From Bradyrhizobium sp. Gha (GTDB taxonomy: Bacteria; Pseudomonadota; Alphaproteobacteria; Rhizobiales; Xanthobacteraceae): a DNA stretch of 64,000 nucleotides. The DNA lies in NCBI RefSeq assembly GCF_900113735.1, contig NZ_FOQM01000004.1, forward strand, positions 124,001-188,000. Reading direction: 5' to 3'. The notes under the pieces are model-generated. The model saw nothing but the letters and a program-made list of their open reading frames with translations. It was not told the origin of the DNA and did not search any database. This document shows, piece by piece, positions 8,765 to 17,588 of this stretch (positions within the stretch are counted from its first letter, which is position 1; each line of letters starts with the position of its first letter). A program made the translations under genes and the position numbers.

Positions 8765-9979
8765 GTGAATCCAGCGAGATTTGGACTGCCGGTCGCCGCC
8801 GCCTTGACGGCGGCGCTGTTGACGGGTGCGGCGTCGGCGCAGGTGTCCGACGACATCGTCAAGATCGGCGTGCTCACCGACATGAACGGCCCGGCCTCGG
8901 CGCCAACCGGCCAGGGCTCGGTGACGGCTGCGCAGATGGCAATCGACGATTTCGGTGGCTCGGTGCTCGGCAAGCCGATCAGCATCGTGGTCGGCGACCA
9001 CCAGCTCAAGGCCGATATCGGCGGCGCGATCGCGCGGCGCTGGTACGACGTCGACCAGGTCGATCTGATCGTCGACGTGCCGGTCTCGGCCGTTGGCCTC
9101 GCGGTGCAGAACATGGCCAACGAGAAGAAGCGGCTGTTCATCACCCACTCCACCGGCACCGCCGATTTCCACGGCAAGTTCTGCTCGCCCTATGCGATAC
9201 AATGGGTGTTCGACACCCGGGCGCTCGCGGTCGGCACCGCGGACGCCGTGGTCAAGCGCGGCGGTGACAGCTGGTTCTTCATCACCGACGACTACGCCTT
9301 CGGCCATTCGCTGGAGCGTGATGCCTCCAGCGTCATCACCGCCAATGGAGGCAAGGTGCTGGGCTCGGTGAGGCCGCCGCTGGCGACGCCCGACCTCTCC
9401 TCCTTCGTGCTGCAGGCGCAGGCCTCCAAGGCCAAGATCATCGGCATCGCGGCCGGCCCGCCCAACAACATGAACGAGATCAAGACCGGCTCGGAATTCG
9501 GCGTCTTCAAGGGCGGCCAGCAGATGGCCGCACTGCTCGCGCTGATCACCGATATCCACGGCCTCGGCCTGCAGGCGGCGCAAGGCCTGTTGCTGACGAC
9601 CTCGTTCTATTGGGACATGGACGACAAGACCCGCGAATGGTCGAAGCGCTATTTCGCCAAGATGAAGAAGATGCCGACGATGTGGCAGGCCGGCGTCTAT
9701 TCCAGCGTGATGCACTATCTCAACGCCATCAAGGCGACCGGCACCGACGATCCGCTCAAGGTCGCGGCGAAAATGCGCGAGACGCCGGTCGAGGATTTCT
9801 TCGCCCGCAACGGCCGCATACGCGACGACAATCTGATGGTGCACGACCTCTGGCTGGTGCAGGTGAAGACGCCTGAGGAAAGCAAATATCCGTGGGACTA
9901 TTACAAGATCCTCGCGACGATTTCCGGCGACAAGGCCTTTGGGCCGCCGGACCCGGCGTGCCCGCTGGTGAAGAAGTGA
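8765..9979 (+). CDS. ABC transporter substrate-binding protein, branched-chain amino acid (Peripla_BP_6) type
   Basis: This 404-residue protein starts at GTG 8765, six bases after a strong GGGGAGG. That start gives a clean signal peptide (AALTAALLTGAASA) before the mature start QVSDDIVKIGVLTDMNGPAS. The domain is the type I periplasmic-binding fold used for branched-chain amino acids, amides and aromatic acids. Rhizobiales carry many orphan copies. No permease or ATPase genes are adjacent, so the ligand is unknown. The gene ends at a perfect hairpin shared with the converging TAXI gene. Confidence 0.88.
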   Translation: MNPARFGLPVAAALTAALLTGAASAQVSDDIVKIGVLTDMNGPASAPTGQGSVTAAQMAIDDFGGSVLGKPISIVVGDHQLKADIGGAIARRWYDVDQVDLIVDVPVSAVGLAVQNMANEKKRLFITHSTGTADFHGKFCSPYAIQWVFDTRALAVGTADAVVKRGGDSWFFITDDYAFGHSLERDASSVITANGGKVLGSVRPPLATPDLSSFVLQAQASKAKIIGIAAGPPNNMNEIKTGSEFGVFKGGQQMAALLALITDIHGLGLQAAQGLLLTTSFYWDMDDKTREWSKRYFAKMKKMPTMWQAGVYSSVMHYLNAIKATGTDDPLKVAAKMRETPVEDFFARNGRIRDDNLMVHDLWLVQVKTPEESKYPWDYYKILATISGDKAFGPPDPACPLVKK

Positions 9980-9983
9980 GAGC

Positions 9984-10009
9984 GTGACGGTCGCCTCAGC
10001 GACCGTCAC
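9984..10009. terminator. Bidirectional hairpin terminator between convergent genes
   Basis: GTGACGGTCGC (9984-9994), a 4-base CTCA loop, and the perfect inverted repeat GCGACCGTCAC (9999-10009) form an 11-bp stem. It lies just after the stop at 9979 and overlaps the stop codon of the converging gene at 10006. No long T-run follows, so strength is uncertain. Confidence 0.65.
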
Positions 10010-10971
10010 TTCACCACGCCAATCTCGCGAAAATATTTCATCACGCCCGGATGAATCAGCTCCGGCCTCGGTGCTGCCGCGACCGTGTTCGCCGCCGTCG
10101 TCTCGCAGGCCTGCGCCAGCTTGTTGCAGAAGATCACTTCCACGCCGTGCAGCGTCTTTGCCAGACGATAGGCGACGTCGTCGGGCAGATCCTCGCGCGT
10201 CAGCACAAAGCTCCAGGAGCCGAGCGAGGCGATCGGCTCGGATTGGTTTGGATAGGAGCCGGCCGGCACGGTCAGCGGTTTAAGGAACGCGTGCCTGGCA
10301 CGGATGCGCCTGATCTCGTCGGCATCGGGCGCGATGAAGCGCGCGCCTGACGCGCTCGACGCGACCGCGGCAAATCCGGGCCAGCCGATGCCCGCACCCC
10401 AGAGCGCGGCGACGCGGCCGTCCTCGACCATTGCAGGGCCGTCGCCGGCGCGGTCCAGATAGATGGCCTTGAAGTCCTGATCCTGCTTCAGGCCGAGGCC
10501 CTCGAGGACGTAGCGCGCCAGGATCGGCAGGCCCGAGCCTTTGGCGCCGAACGCGATCGGCTGTCCGACGAGATCGTGAATGGTCCTGTAGGGGCTGTCG
10601 GCCCGCACCACGAACATGCCGGGGTTGGAATAGATGGCCGTCAGAATCTTCAACCGCACCTTCGCCCGGCCGATGCCGGCAAAGGCCTCATAGGCCGGCT
10701 CGCCCGCCACCAAAGCGAGATCGAGTTCGCCCTTCTCCAGGAGCGGAATGTTTTCGTTGCTGCCCTTGGTGTTGCGGGGTGCGATGGTGAGCGAGCCATC
10801 CGCTGCGTTCATCACCTCGGCGAAGGCGTTGCCATAAAGCGGGAAGCCGCCGCCCGGCGTTGCGGTACCCAAACTGATCGTGGCGGTCGGAATGGCGTTG
10901 CCTCCGGTTTGAGCGGCGGCGGGGCTTGCGAGCAGTGCCGCGCCGAGAAGGATGGGACAAGCGAATTTCAT
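10006..10971 (-). CDS. TAXI-family TRAP transporter solute-binding protein
   Basis: With the ATG at 10969-10971 this is a 321-residue exported protein starting MKFACPILLGAALLASPAAA, a good signal peptide. A longer upstream frame exists but would bury the signal. The mature protein has ISLGTATPGGGFPLYGNAF, the opening of TAXI (TRAP-associated extracytoplasmic immunogenic) binding proteins, and later LVGQPIAFGAKGSGLPILA. The family binds small carboxylates for TRAP transporters. No membrane subunits are adjacent, so this is an orphan receptor. Its stop codon lies inside a terminator hairpin. It is divergent from the Bug-type gene at 11078. Confidence 0.85.
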   Translation of the reverse strand: MKFACPILLGAALLASPAAAQTGGNAIPTATISLGTATPGGGFPLYGNAFAEVMNAADGSLTIAPRNTKGSNENIPLLEKGELDLALVAGEPAYEAFAGIGRAKVRLKILTAIYSNPGMFVVRADSPYRTIHDLVGQPIAFGAKGSGLPILARYVLEGLGLKQDQDFKAIYLDRAGDGPAMVEDGRVAALWGAGIGWPGFAAVASSASGARFIAPDADEIRRIRARHAFLKPLTVPAGSYPNQSEPIASLGSWSFVLTREDLPDDVAYRLAKTLHGVEVIFCNKLAQACETTAANTVAAAPRPELIHPGVMKYFREIGVVK

Positions 10972-11077
10972 GATCGTTCCGGCTGCGCCTGCGTCAACAT
11001 CGACTGGAGGCAATGTAGGCAGCGGGGGTTTTTTGTGAAAGCATGCCGACAACGACAATAGAACAATGGGAGGCGAC

Positions 11078-12052
11078 ATGTTGCGACTTTTGCGGTGCGC
11101 TGTTTTCGGGCTGGTCTTTCTGTCAGGTCTTTTCGCCGCCACCCCGCCCGCCTCCGCCGCCTATCCTGATCGCCCCGTGCACTGGCTGATCGGCTTTGCC
11201 GCCGGAGGCCCGGTCGACATCGTCGCGCGCATCATGGCGCAGTGGCTGTCGGACCATCTCGGCCAGCAATTCATCGTCGAGAACCGCACCGGCTCCGGCG
11301 GCAACATCGCGGCCGCGGCGGCGATCAACGCAGCCCCCGACGGCTACACGCTGCTGTTCGTCGCGCCCAACAACGCGATCTCGACCTCGCTCTACAAGAA
11401 GCTGCCGTTCGACTTCCTGCGCGACACCACGCCGGTCGCGAGCATCATGCAACTCACCAACATGCTGGTCGTCTCCAACGCGATGCCGGTGAAGACGGTT
11501 CAGGAGTTCATCGACTATTGCAAGGCCAATCCGGGCAAGATCTCGTTCGCCTCGTCGGGCAACGGCACCTCGGTGCACATGTCGGCGGAGCTGTTCAAGG
11601 CGATGACCAAGTGCGACATGGTGCACGTGCCCTATCGCGGATCGGCGATCGCCTTCCCCGACATCATCTCCAACAAGGTGCAGCTGATCTTCGACAACCT
11701 GCCTTCCGCGCTCGAGCAGTCGAAGGGCGGCAGCGTCCGCGCGCTCGGCGTGACCTCGCCGCAGCGCTGGCCCGCCCTGCCCGACGTGCCCGCCATCGCC
11801 GAGACCGTGCCGGGCTTCGAATCGGTCGGATTCTACGGCATCTCCGCGCCGAAGGGCACGCCGGCCGAGATCGTCGAGATCCTCAACAAGGCGGTCGGCG
11901 AAGCGCTGAAGGACCCGAAGCTGGTCGCGCGCCTCGCCGAGACCGGCGGCATCCCCAAGCCGATGACACCGGCCGAGTTCGGCAAGCTCGTCGCCGACGA
12001 GACCGAGAAGTGGCGCAAGGTCGTGGAGTTCGCCGGGGTCTCGGTGGACTGA
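11078..12052 (+). CDS. Tripartite tricarboxylate transporter (Bug/TctC) substrate-binding protein
   Basis: This protein of about 324 residues starts at the second ATG (11078), four bases after GGGAGG. The ATG at 11066 overlaps that ribosome-binding site. It has a signal peptide ending around PPASA, then YPDRPVHWLIGFAAGGPVD, the standard opening of Bug receptors, followed by ENRTGSGGNIAAAAA and a late PEFGKLVADETEKW-like tail. Bug proteins bind carboxylates in the periplasm. TctA and TctB membrane partners are not adjacent. It is the last gene before the tRNA that bounds the island. Confidence 0.88.
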   Translation: MLRLLRCAVFGLVFLSGLFAATPPASAAYPDRPVHWLIGFAAGGPVDIVARIMAQWLSDHLGQQFIVENRTGSGGNIAAAAAINAAPDGYTLLFVAPNNAISTSLYKKLPFDFLRDTTPVASIMQLTNMLVVSNAMPVKTVQEFIDYCKANPGKISFASSGNGTSVHMSAELFKAMTKCDMVHVPYRGSAIAFPDIISNKVQLIFDNLPSALEQSKGGSVRALGVTSPQRWPALPDVPAIAETVPGFESVGFYGISAPKGTPAEIVEILNKAVGEALKDPKLVARLAETGGIPKPMTPAEFGKLVADETEKWRKVVEFAGVSVD

Positions 12053-12364
12053 GCGGGCGGCCGGCCGCCGGTCATTCGCCGGGGGCCGGGACCCCTCCCA
12101 CCAAAACGCGAAAACAACCCCATGCACAGTAGAAAGGCAGGGGATTTCAGCGGGTTACGGCAGCGAAAACCAAAACCACCGGGAGGCGGTTGACTCGTCG
12201 GGCAAAACAGGCGCATAACGCCACCATGGCAAAATTCGGCAATTCAGAAATCGCGTCGCCGTCCCCACCATCCGCCCGCCCCGGCATTGCACCCCCGCCT
12301 CCATCCCTGTAAACGAACCGCGCACCGTTGCCGGCCGCACATTCCCGCGAGCCGTCTCGCGGCG
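12053..12364. other. Intergenic region before tRNA
   Basis: This 312-bp stretch has no convincing gene. A perfect 14-bp palindrome (GGCGGCCGGCCGCC, 12056-12069) follows the Bug gene stop by a few bases and may act as its terminator. The tRNA promoter must lie in the right part. Confidence 0.4.
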
Positions 12365-12440
12365 GGGCCTGTAGCTCAATGGTTAGAGCCGGCCGCTCAT
12401 AACGGTCTGGTTGCAGGTTCGAGTCCTGCCGGGCCCACCA
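12365..12440 (+). tRNA. tRNA with CAU anticodon (Ile2-type or Met), with encoded CCA
   Basis: A complete 76-nt cloverleaf can be drawn. The acceptor stem is GGGCCTG with CGGGCCC, the D-arm GCTC/GAGC, the anticodon stem GGCCG/CGGTC with loop CTCATAA (anticodon CAU), and the T-arm GCAGG/CCTGC around TTCGAGT. Discriminator A and CCA end at 12440. The GC-rich acceptor resembles alphaproteobacterial tRNA-Ile2, whose C34 is modified to lysidine, rather than initiator tRNA. Elongator Met cannot be excluded. An integrase remnant ends 43 bp downstream, so the 3' end is probably an integration site. Confidence 0.92.
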
Positions 12441-12483
12441 AAGAAATCAATAAGTTATCAGCCACCAAGTCGCCAGACTGAAA

Positions 12484-12722
12484 TCACCGCACCAGAAACC
12501 GCACCAGATACGTGCGCTTTTCGTTCACTGGGTGGGTCGCTCTTGTCGACGGCATCGCACAAATAGTCGGAATGTGGCGGCTAACTTGTTGAGCAGCACC
12601 TGCAGCGGCATTCTGAGATAGCGCGCTAGGCGCCCTTTGGGTACGGGCCAAATCGATGCTGTGTGTCGCGTAAAGGCGATCGCCCAGGCTCATGTCAAGA
12701 CCGATAAGATCGATGCCGGCGT
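12484..12722 (-). pseudogene. 3' remnant of a tyrosine recombinase/integrase
   Basis: This stretch matches, with many changes, the 3' end of the intact integrase at 15074-16324. Shared blocks include CGCATCCGACAAATAGTCGG (here CGCACAAATAGTCGG), GTTGAGCAGCACCT and the end GTGCGGT. The 86-codon frame ends in a diverged copy of the intact C-terminus. The active-site region around HTLRHT is recognisable only at nucleotide level. The 5' two-thirds are gone. It sits 43 bp from the tRNA, the normal place for an integrase next to its attachment site, so it marks an earlier integration event. Confidence 0.75.
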
Positions 12723-12744
12723 CAGGCACGCCGAAAAGATCCAT

Positions 12745-13088
12745 GCCATTGTCCCGGATTAGGTTTGAAGGAATGAAAAATGACCTGGCGTGCCCAGAAT
12801 TGGGTTAGTTGCCGTTGAAGCGAGCATGGCTCAAAGGTGCGGCAAATGCGTAGCTCGCGCGTTGGAATTCGATGCGCGCACTCAGGATTCCGCGAGCAAG
12901 CGAAGGCGAGCTTTGCGACTTACCATCTCTTCGAGGCTCTCAATGTTCTCGACGGCGAGATCGAGCTTGACAAAGTCTCATGCCGACACCCTCCTACCGT
13001 TCCTGGTGAACTGAAGTTTCTCGCCAAATGCTAGAAGCCCGGAACCTCTGACTGTGCCTACCAGACGCATGCTGTGATGGTGCGCCAA
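12745..13088. other. Region without recognisable gene
   Basis: Short open frames on the plus strand at 12790-13034 have no recognised family. The stretch looks like island debris between the integrase remnant and the monooxygenase gene. Confidence 0.35.
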
Positions 13089-14117
13089 TCACCCGCCTGG
13101 CGCGATGAACTCAGAGTGGATGGCAGATGCGGTATTGATGGCTGCATCGACTGACAGATTTCCAAATGCAGGCTGACAAAGGAGATAATTAGCGCCGGCC
13201 TCTTCCAGATGTTGAAGAACGATCTGCCGCACAGAAGCGCGTGTTCCTACGACGCATAGTTCGCTTGCGATTGCGGCCTCGAAGGTCGGAGGAAGGTTGG
13301 CGGGCAGCGGTATGTCGTTCATTTCGTAAAGGAACTTAAAGTTAGTGAGCCACCGCTCGCAAGCAGGTGCGGCAAGCAAATAGGCCTCTGCCTCGGAACG
13401 TCCGATCACAATCATGCGGAGCAAAGCAATAAACAGGTCCCCACCGTCGGCCGGGCGCCTAAGGTTTCCATGAGCGCGAAATACGTCGGTGACTTTGCGA
13501 ACAACAGAAGACGGTCCGACACAGGCAAGGTTTGCGCCATTGGCCGCAGCCCAACCGGCCGACTCTGGCCGGTTTGTGGCGACCCACGTCGGGGGGTGCG
13601 GACGCTGATGAGACGGAAGAGTTAAGGGAACATCGTCCAAAACAAAATGCTGGCCCCTATAGTTTAGAACGCCGCCATTCATTGCATTGACAAGGATCTG
13701 AGATGCTTCCTCGTAGCGACTAGAAGCCACATCCGGATTTACGTCGAAATAGGTCAGCTCCATTGGGAGTGAACCACGACCAATACCGACTTCAAGTCTG
13801 CCATTACTCAAGTGGTCCAACATGCAGATCTCCTCGAAGGCACGCAGCGGGTGGTACAGGTTAAGCAGCATGACCAACTGGTTGACGCGAAGCCGGCGGG
13901 TGCGCTGTATGACGCTGGACAGAAACACGTTCGGGGACGGCCTTCCTCCATGGGGGGTACAGTGATGCTCGGCCAGATGATAGGCGTAGAATCCGAGCCG
14001 ATCGTAGGCCTCGGCCAACACTAAACGGTCTGCGTATTGCTCGGTGATGTTGCGCCCACTATCATCAAAATGATCGAAGATGCCGCAAGTTGGGTTTGAA
14101 GCAGTGGTGTTAGTCAC
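13089..14117 (-). CDS. LLM-class (luciferase-like) flavin-dependent monooxygenase
   Basis: This protein of about 342 residues starts at GTG 14115-14117 with GGAG eight bases upstream. The longer ATG frame runs into the upstream pseudogene. The N-terminal GIFDHFDDSGRNITEQYADR, YHLAEHHCTPHGGRPSPNVF, NGRLEVGIGRGSLPMELTYF and GWAAANGANLACVG blocks are typical of bacterial luciferase-like F420/FMN monooxygenases. These enzymes oxidise small organic substrates with reduced flavin. The substrate here is unknown. Its GC content looks lower than that of the left flank. It may have worked with the adjacent HisC-like enzyme, which is now broken. Confidence 0.85.
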   Translation of the reverse strand: MTNTTASNPTCGIFDHFDDSGRNITEQYADRLVLAEAYDRLGFYAYHLAEHHCTPHGGRPSPNVFLSSVIQRTRRLRVNQLVMLLNLYHPLRAFEEICMLDHLSNGRLEVGIGRGSLPMELTYFDVNPDVASSRYEEASQILVNAMNGGVLNYRGQHFVLDDVPLTLPSHQRPHPPTWVATNRPESAGWAAANGANLACVGPSSVVRKVTDVFRAHGNLRRPADGGDLFIALLRMIVIGRSEAEAYLLAAPACERWLTNFKFLYEMNDIPLPANLPPTFEAAIASELCVVGTRASVRQIVLQHLEEAGANYLLCQPAFGNLSVDAAINTASAIHSEFIAPGG

Positions 14118-14333
14118 TTGATTATCTCCAGCTTGGGAGTTTGAGTCCGCGGGCTTGCAAACGATTGGAGTAGTAGGCGCGGTGTGTTGCTTGTGATGCA
14201 GACCAGTATTGATTGCCCGGCGGCGATGGGATTCAAGGCGCTCGTCCAGTAGACGTCGAGGCGTCTCAGCTCGGGACAAGAGCAGGCGGCGCAGAACCTC
14301 TCGTGCACGTGCCAGACGCCAGTAGAATGATGA

Positions 14334-15031
14334 TCAAGTGTAGCGATCTGCAGCACGGCGAACCTTGCTGACGGCAGCAAGAAAGGCCTCCATCTGCTCA
14401 CTTGTGCCGACGCTAACGCGAATGCAATCTTCCAGGCCGTCATCCGGAAAGGTGGCAACGAGGATCTTCTGACGTTCCAAAGCGCTTCCCACCATCTTCC
14501 GTCCCGACCGGCAGGGACACAGGCAAGCAGAAAATTTGCGTGTGAGGGCAGTATCGAGAAGCCGAAGCCGGAAAGGGCGTTCGAAATCCGCTGCCGCTCA
14601 TTCTTGATATGCTTATGGTTCTCGTCGTAAGCGCTGCGGTGGGCAAGGACACTCATACCGACGGCATGAGCCACCACATTCATGTTAAACATATTCTGAA
14701 GGGCGCGAAGTCTTCCAATCAGCTCGGGATGGCCGAACGCGAAGCCAATGCGAATTCCCGCGACCGCGTAGCTCTTAGAGAACGTGCGCAACACCAGAAC
14801 ATTCGAATAGCGATCGACCAGATGCAGCCCGTTCTCCGGTGCGAAATCAATATAGGACTCATCCAGGACGACCAGCCGGTCATATTGCGCTACGAGTCGC
14901 TCGATCTCAGCAATAGGCACGAACGAGCCCGTGGGGTTGTTCGGATTAGCCAGCAGAATGAACTTGGCATGTTTTGCAGGGCCGAAGAGCAGATTATGAC
15001 AATTCCCGAATGTAGAGGCGAGATTCTGCAA
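14334..15031 (-). pseudogene. HisC-like class I/II aminotransferase, 5'-truncated and frameshifted
   Basis: The first part (about 15030 down to 14500) reads as a PLP aminotransferase: LLANPNNPTGSFVP, VVLDESYIDFAP and the lysine block LRTFSKSYAVAGIRIGFAFG. Near 14490 the frame changes. The other frame continues QKILVATFPDDGLEDCIRVS and ends RRAADRYT then TGA at 14334-14336. The N-terminal third (over 100 residues) is missing, cut next to the att-like sequence beside the integrase. The enzyme type (histidinol-phosphate or related aminotransferase) is clear, but the gene is dead as written. Confidence 0.85.
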
Positions 15032-15039
15032 AGAGATAC

Positions 15040-15072
15040 GTATCCAGCGTCCACCGGATATTTCAGTAACTT
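15040..15072. repeat. Degenerate attachment-site-like copy of the tRNA 3' flank
   Basis: The sequence from the end of the tRNA to its first 30 downstream bases resembles this stretch, between the intact integrase stop and the truncated aminotransferase. CCACC here matches the tRNA CCACCA end, and TCAGTAACTTATCAGG here matches TCAATAAGTTATCAGC at 12447-12462. Spacing to the integrase stop is nearly the same in both places. This suggests an old att site, but it is too diverged to be certain. Confidence 0.45.
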
Positions 15073-15073
15073 A

Positions 15074-16324
15074 TCAGGCGTCATTTCGCCGAATCGGAAT
15101 AACCGCACCAGATATCGGACTAGAAACGTGCGATTTTCTTTCCCCAGCCGGATCGCGACTGGCGATTTTTTCCACCGCATCCGACAAATAGTCGGGATGG
15201 TGATGGCCGTAAGTGTTGAGCAGCACCTCGAGCGACATTCCGAGATAGCCCGCCGCTTGCCACGGATCTGCCCCTCGCTGCATAAGCCAAGTCGCTGCGG
15301 TGTGCCGCAAAGTGTGAGGGGAGATTCCCGGGCCTAGGCCTGCGAGCCTGACAGCACTCTTGAATGCCGTCTTGACCGAGGTCACAGCATTCCCGTTGTA
15401 CTCCACGAAATGCTTCGCCTCTGGATTAGCTCGGTGCCAGCGCCGCAGGTGCGCAAGCAAGCGCAAGGGGATTGGCACGGTTGGCTGCCGTTTGTTGGTT
15501 TTCGCGCTGCCCTGCTTCAGGCGGTAGTAGCGGCCGCGCTCTAAGTCGACGTAAGAGCGACCAATAGCCGGAATGGGAGATGCAGCTGCGATAGCTCCAG
15601 CACGAGTACCGCTGTAGATCCCCAATAAAATAAACCGTGCAAGATGGCGCAGTGGACGCTTGCTTGTCGGGACCTTCACATCGTCGGTCGGCCGACGAGA
15701 GCCCTTTTGCATTTCGCGATAGCGCCAGCAGGTCCAAATCAGTTTCGCCGCATCGCTCCGCGTCAACCACTTGTCCCGAGGTCGGCCCTTCTGTGGCAGC
15801 GATATCTTGACGATTTCCCGATGAAATCCTTCGGCCGCATGGTGACCAATGGCTGCGCGGAGGTCTTCAAGGTCTCGGCGCGAGCCTCCCCTCGTGGCGC
15901 GCTTCTTGACAAACGAGCGACACGCCTCCCCATTTACTTCGCCTAGCATTTTTGCTCCCCACCAGTCGTTCAACCGCTCGATCCGCTTTTTGAACTTGCG
16001 GATATCGGGGATGGCATTTTCGCTCTCGCCATCGACGCTGAAACGGTCGCGAAGTTTGTCCAATTGCGCGTCTAAATAGATCGAGAGCACGTCCGCAACT
16101 GCGATGTCATCTATGTGGCGAATTCGTCGCTTCGGCGTGTGTTTAGACGTTATGTAGTCCTTTAGTTTTTCCTCGGCGGCCGCAATCTCATCTGCAGCGC
16201 AGCCTGTGCTGACATCCCGGCCGTTGTCTCTGATGATCCAGGTTGCCTGGTGAGTGATCTTTCCGCTCTTATTTCGGCGGGCAGCCTTGAGCTGAAGTCG
16301 GGCTCCCTTAGTTCTTCGCGGCAT
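15074..16324 (-). CDS. Tyrosine recombinase / site-specific integrase
   Basis: This 416-residue enzyme has an N-terminal SAM-like core-binding region and a C-terminal catalytic domain. The active-site residues are visible: Arg in LGIYSGTRAGAIAAAS, the His-x-x-Arg box in SPHTLRHTAATWLMQRG, and the tyrosine region in LLNTYGHHHPDYLSDA. Length and motifs are complete, so it is probably active. It would integrate or excise an island at a tRNA 3' end. Its N-terminal 54 codons overlap the end of the excisionase-like ORF. A decayed relative lies next to the tRNA at 12484, so two related elements probably entered the same site. Confidence 0.92.
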   Translation of the reverse strand: MPRRTKGARLQLKAARRNKSGKITHQATWIIRDNGRDVSTGCAADEIAAAEEKLKDYITSKHTPKRRIRHIDDIAVADVLSIYLDAQLDKLRDRFSVDGESENAIPDIRKFKKRIERLNDWWGAKMLGEVNGEACRSFVKKRATRGGSRRDLEDLRAAIGHHAAEGFHREIVKISLPQKGRPRDKWLTRSDAAKLIWTCWRYREMQKGSRRPTDDVKVPTSKRPLRHLARFILLGIYSGTRAGAIAAASPIPAIGRSYVDLERGRYYRLKQGSAKTNKRQPTVPIPLRLLAHLRRWHRANPEAKHFVEYNGNAVTSVKTAFKSAVRLAGLGPGISPHTLRHTAATWLMQRGADPWQAAGYLGMSLEVLLNTYGHHHPDYLSDAVEKIASRDPAGERKSHVSSPISGAVIPIRRNDA

Positions 16325-16521
16325 AGCTCTCTCATCCGTTGGATATGAGCCAGGGTTGTAAATTCCTTGCCCGCAATCTTCTCGGTGACCAATCGGTTAC
16401 GATCGCGCTCGCGACGTAGACCAGCGACCGAAATTCCACCCATAGGAAACGCGATCTTCACGGCATCAACGAGGCGAAGAGGGGTATCGAGTGTAATTTC
16501 GGGTTGCGTTCGACTTGGCAT
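16162..16521 (-). CDS. Excisionase-like small protein upstream of integrase
   Basis: This 119-residue ORF opens MPSRTQPEITLDTPLRLVDA and then has FPMGGISVAGLRRERDRNRL-VTEKIAGKEFTT. That pattern resembles a short winged-helix/excisionase DNA-binding module that reads a site and then lists recognition residues. Small ORFs of this kind often sit just upstream of rhizobial island integrases. Its last 163 bp overlap the integrase start in another frame, which suggests coupled translation. The role as recombination directionality factor is inferred from position and the helix pattern. Confidence 0.6.
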   Translation of the reverse strand: MPSRTQPEITLDTPLRLVDAVKIAFPMGGISVAGLRRERDRNRLVTEKIAGKEFTTLAHIQRMRELCREELREPDFSSRLPAEIRAERSLTRQPGSSETTAGMSAQAALQMRLRPPRKN

Positions 16522-17253
16522 AGACGCCCATGGCGCGACCGTTAAAGAGTGGACTAAGATGTCGGCGCATGGCGGGGAGTAAAGCTCTCTTTCGTTCCAT
16601 CGCAGGATTGGCGGTCTCCTCGCAAAACTGAGCAGAGGAGCTGCGCAGCACCACCTGCTTCTTGGACCTGCTTTGGCCGTGCGGTAAACGGACCGTCCGA
16701 TCTGGCGAAACGGGCCTCTCCTGTCGCCGGACAGCGGTAACGTCAGCAGCGAGTTGGCTTCCGTCCCGGCGGCCGCTCCTTCACGACCCAGCCTTCACCC
16801 TCCAGAGCATGGCCTACCCTGCTGAGAGCGTTGGGGAAAAGGATCGCTGGCAGGGTGACGCGCTTGGCCTTTTGAGGTAGGTGCAGAAGACGTCCGTGAT
16901 CTGCCCGGCGTGGCGCTCGGGCTTGCACTAGCCGAACCACCCTGTTGAGCTCGAAGTCGATCTCAACGTCGTAGTTCGTCCCTTTTCCGAAGCGCCGCCC
17001 GGGATCGATCACCGCGGCGGCGTCCGCGCGGTAGGCTCAGACGGGGCGTCTTGACCGTATTTCGCGCTATTCTGGGGTTGCAGTTCGATGTTGCCGGAAT
17101 CGCCAGATAGTTCAATGTGACAGGCATTCCGGTCTAGCAAATTCCGCGTACCGCTCGGTATGAAAAAAAGCTTTTATTTTCAGTTTATCCGATTGGTCGC
17201 GACCACTCCGTGATACACGGATGAAACACGGGTGTTTCGATTTTGTTCGCTCC
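16522..17253. other. Region without recognisable gene
   Basis: This 732-bp stretch holds only short frames. The longest are an 89-codon minus-strand frame at 16743-17012 and a 72-codon plus-strand frame at 16662-16880. Neither shows a known motif. It may be decayed island DNA. Confidence 0.35.
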
Positions 17254-17433
17254 TCAATGGTTCCCTGCGCCCGCGGCGCGGGCTTCGAAAAACGAATGGG
17301 AAACACGACACTCGTCCGCGCTGATCTCGATGCCTAGACTCTTCGCTTTTTCGTAAGCATCAAACCTGTGGTGTTGGAGCCTGAACACGTCGGCATAGGG
17401 GACGTCGCGCGCGAGCAGATAGCCCTTGGCCAT
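17254..17433 (-). CDS. Small hypothetical protein
   Basis: This 59-residue frame reads MAKGYLLARDVPYADVFRLQ and continues with a mixed charged sequence without low-complexity bias, unlike the neighbouring shadows. No domain was recognised. The ATG at 17431-17433 is chosen because the sequence before it is arginine/serine-rich and looks non-coding. It is in the gap between the integrase module and the DUF6894-type gene. Whether it is expressed is uncertain. Confidence 0.35.
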   Translation of the reverse strand: MAKGYLLARDVPYADVFRLQHHRFDAYEKAKSLGIEISADECRVSHSFFEARAAGAGNH

Positions 17434-17588
17434 TAGCTCAAGGCTATGGCCAAGACTACGTTGGTGGGGCTGTCCAACGCATCGCGAACGAGAACTTCGG
17501 CTGCGCGCAAGTAGGCTGCAAGAACTGGTTCGCCAGAATTCCGAGCGGCACAAGCTTAGCCATTCCCGACTCCGCAGATCTATAAATT

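Noticed and set aside
8618..10009. 463-codon minus-strand frame opposite the branched-chain binding protein
   Set aside because: Composition is His/Arg/Gly-rich shadow; the plus strand has a signal peptide, ribosome-binding site and a known fold.
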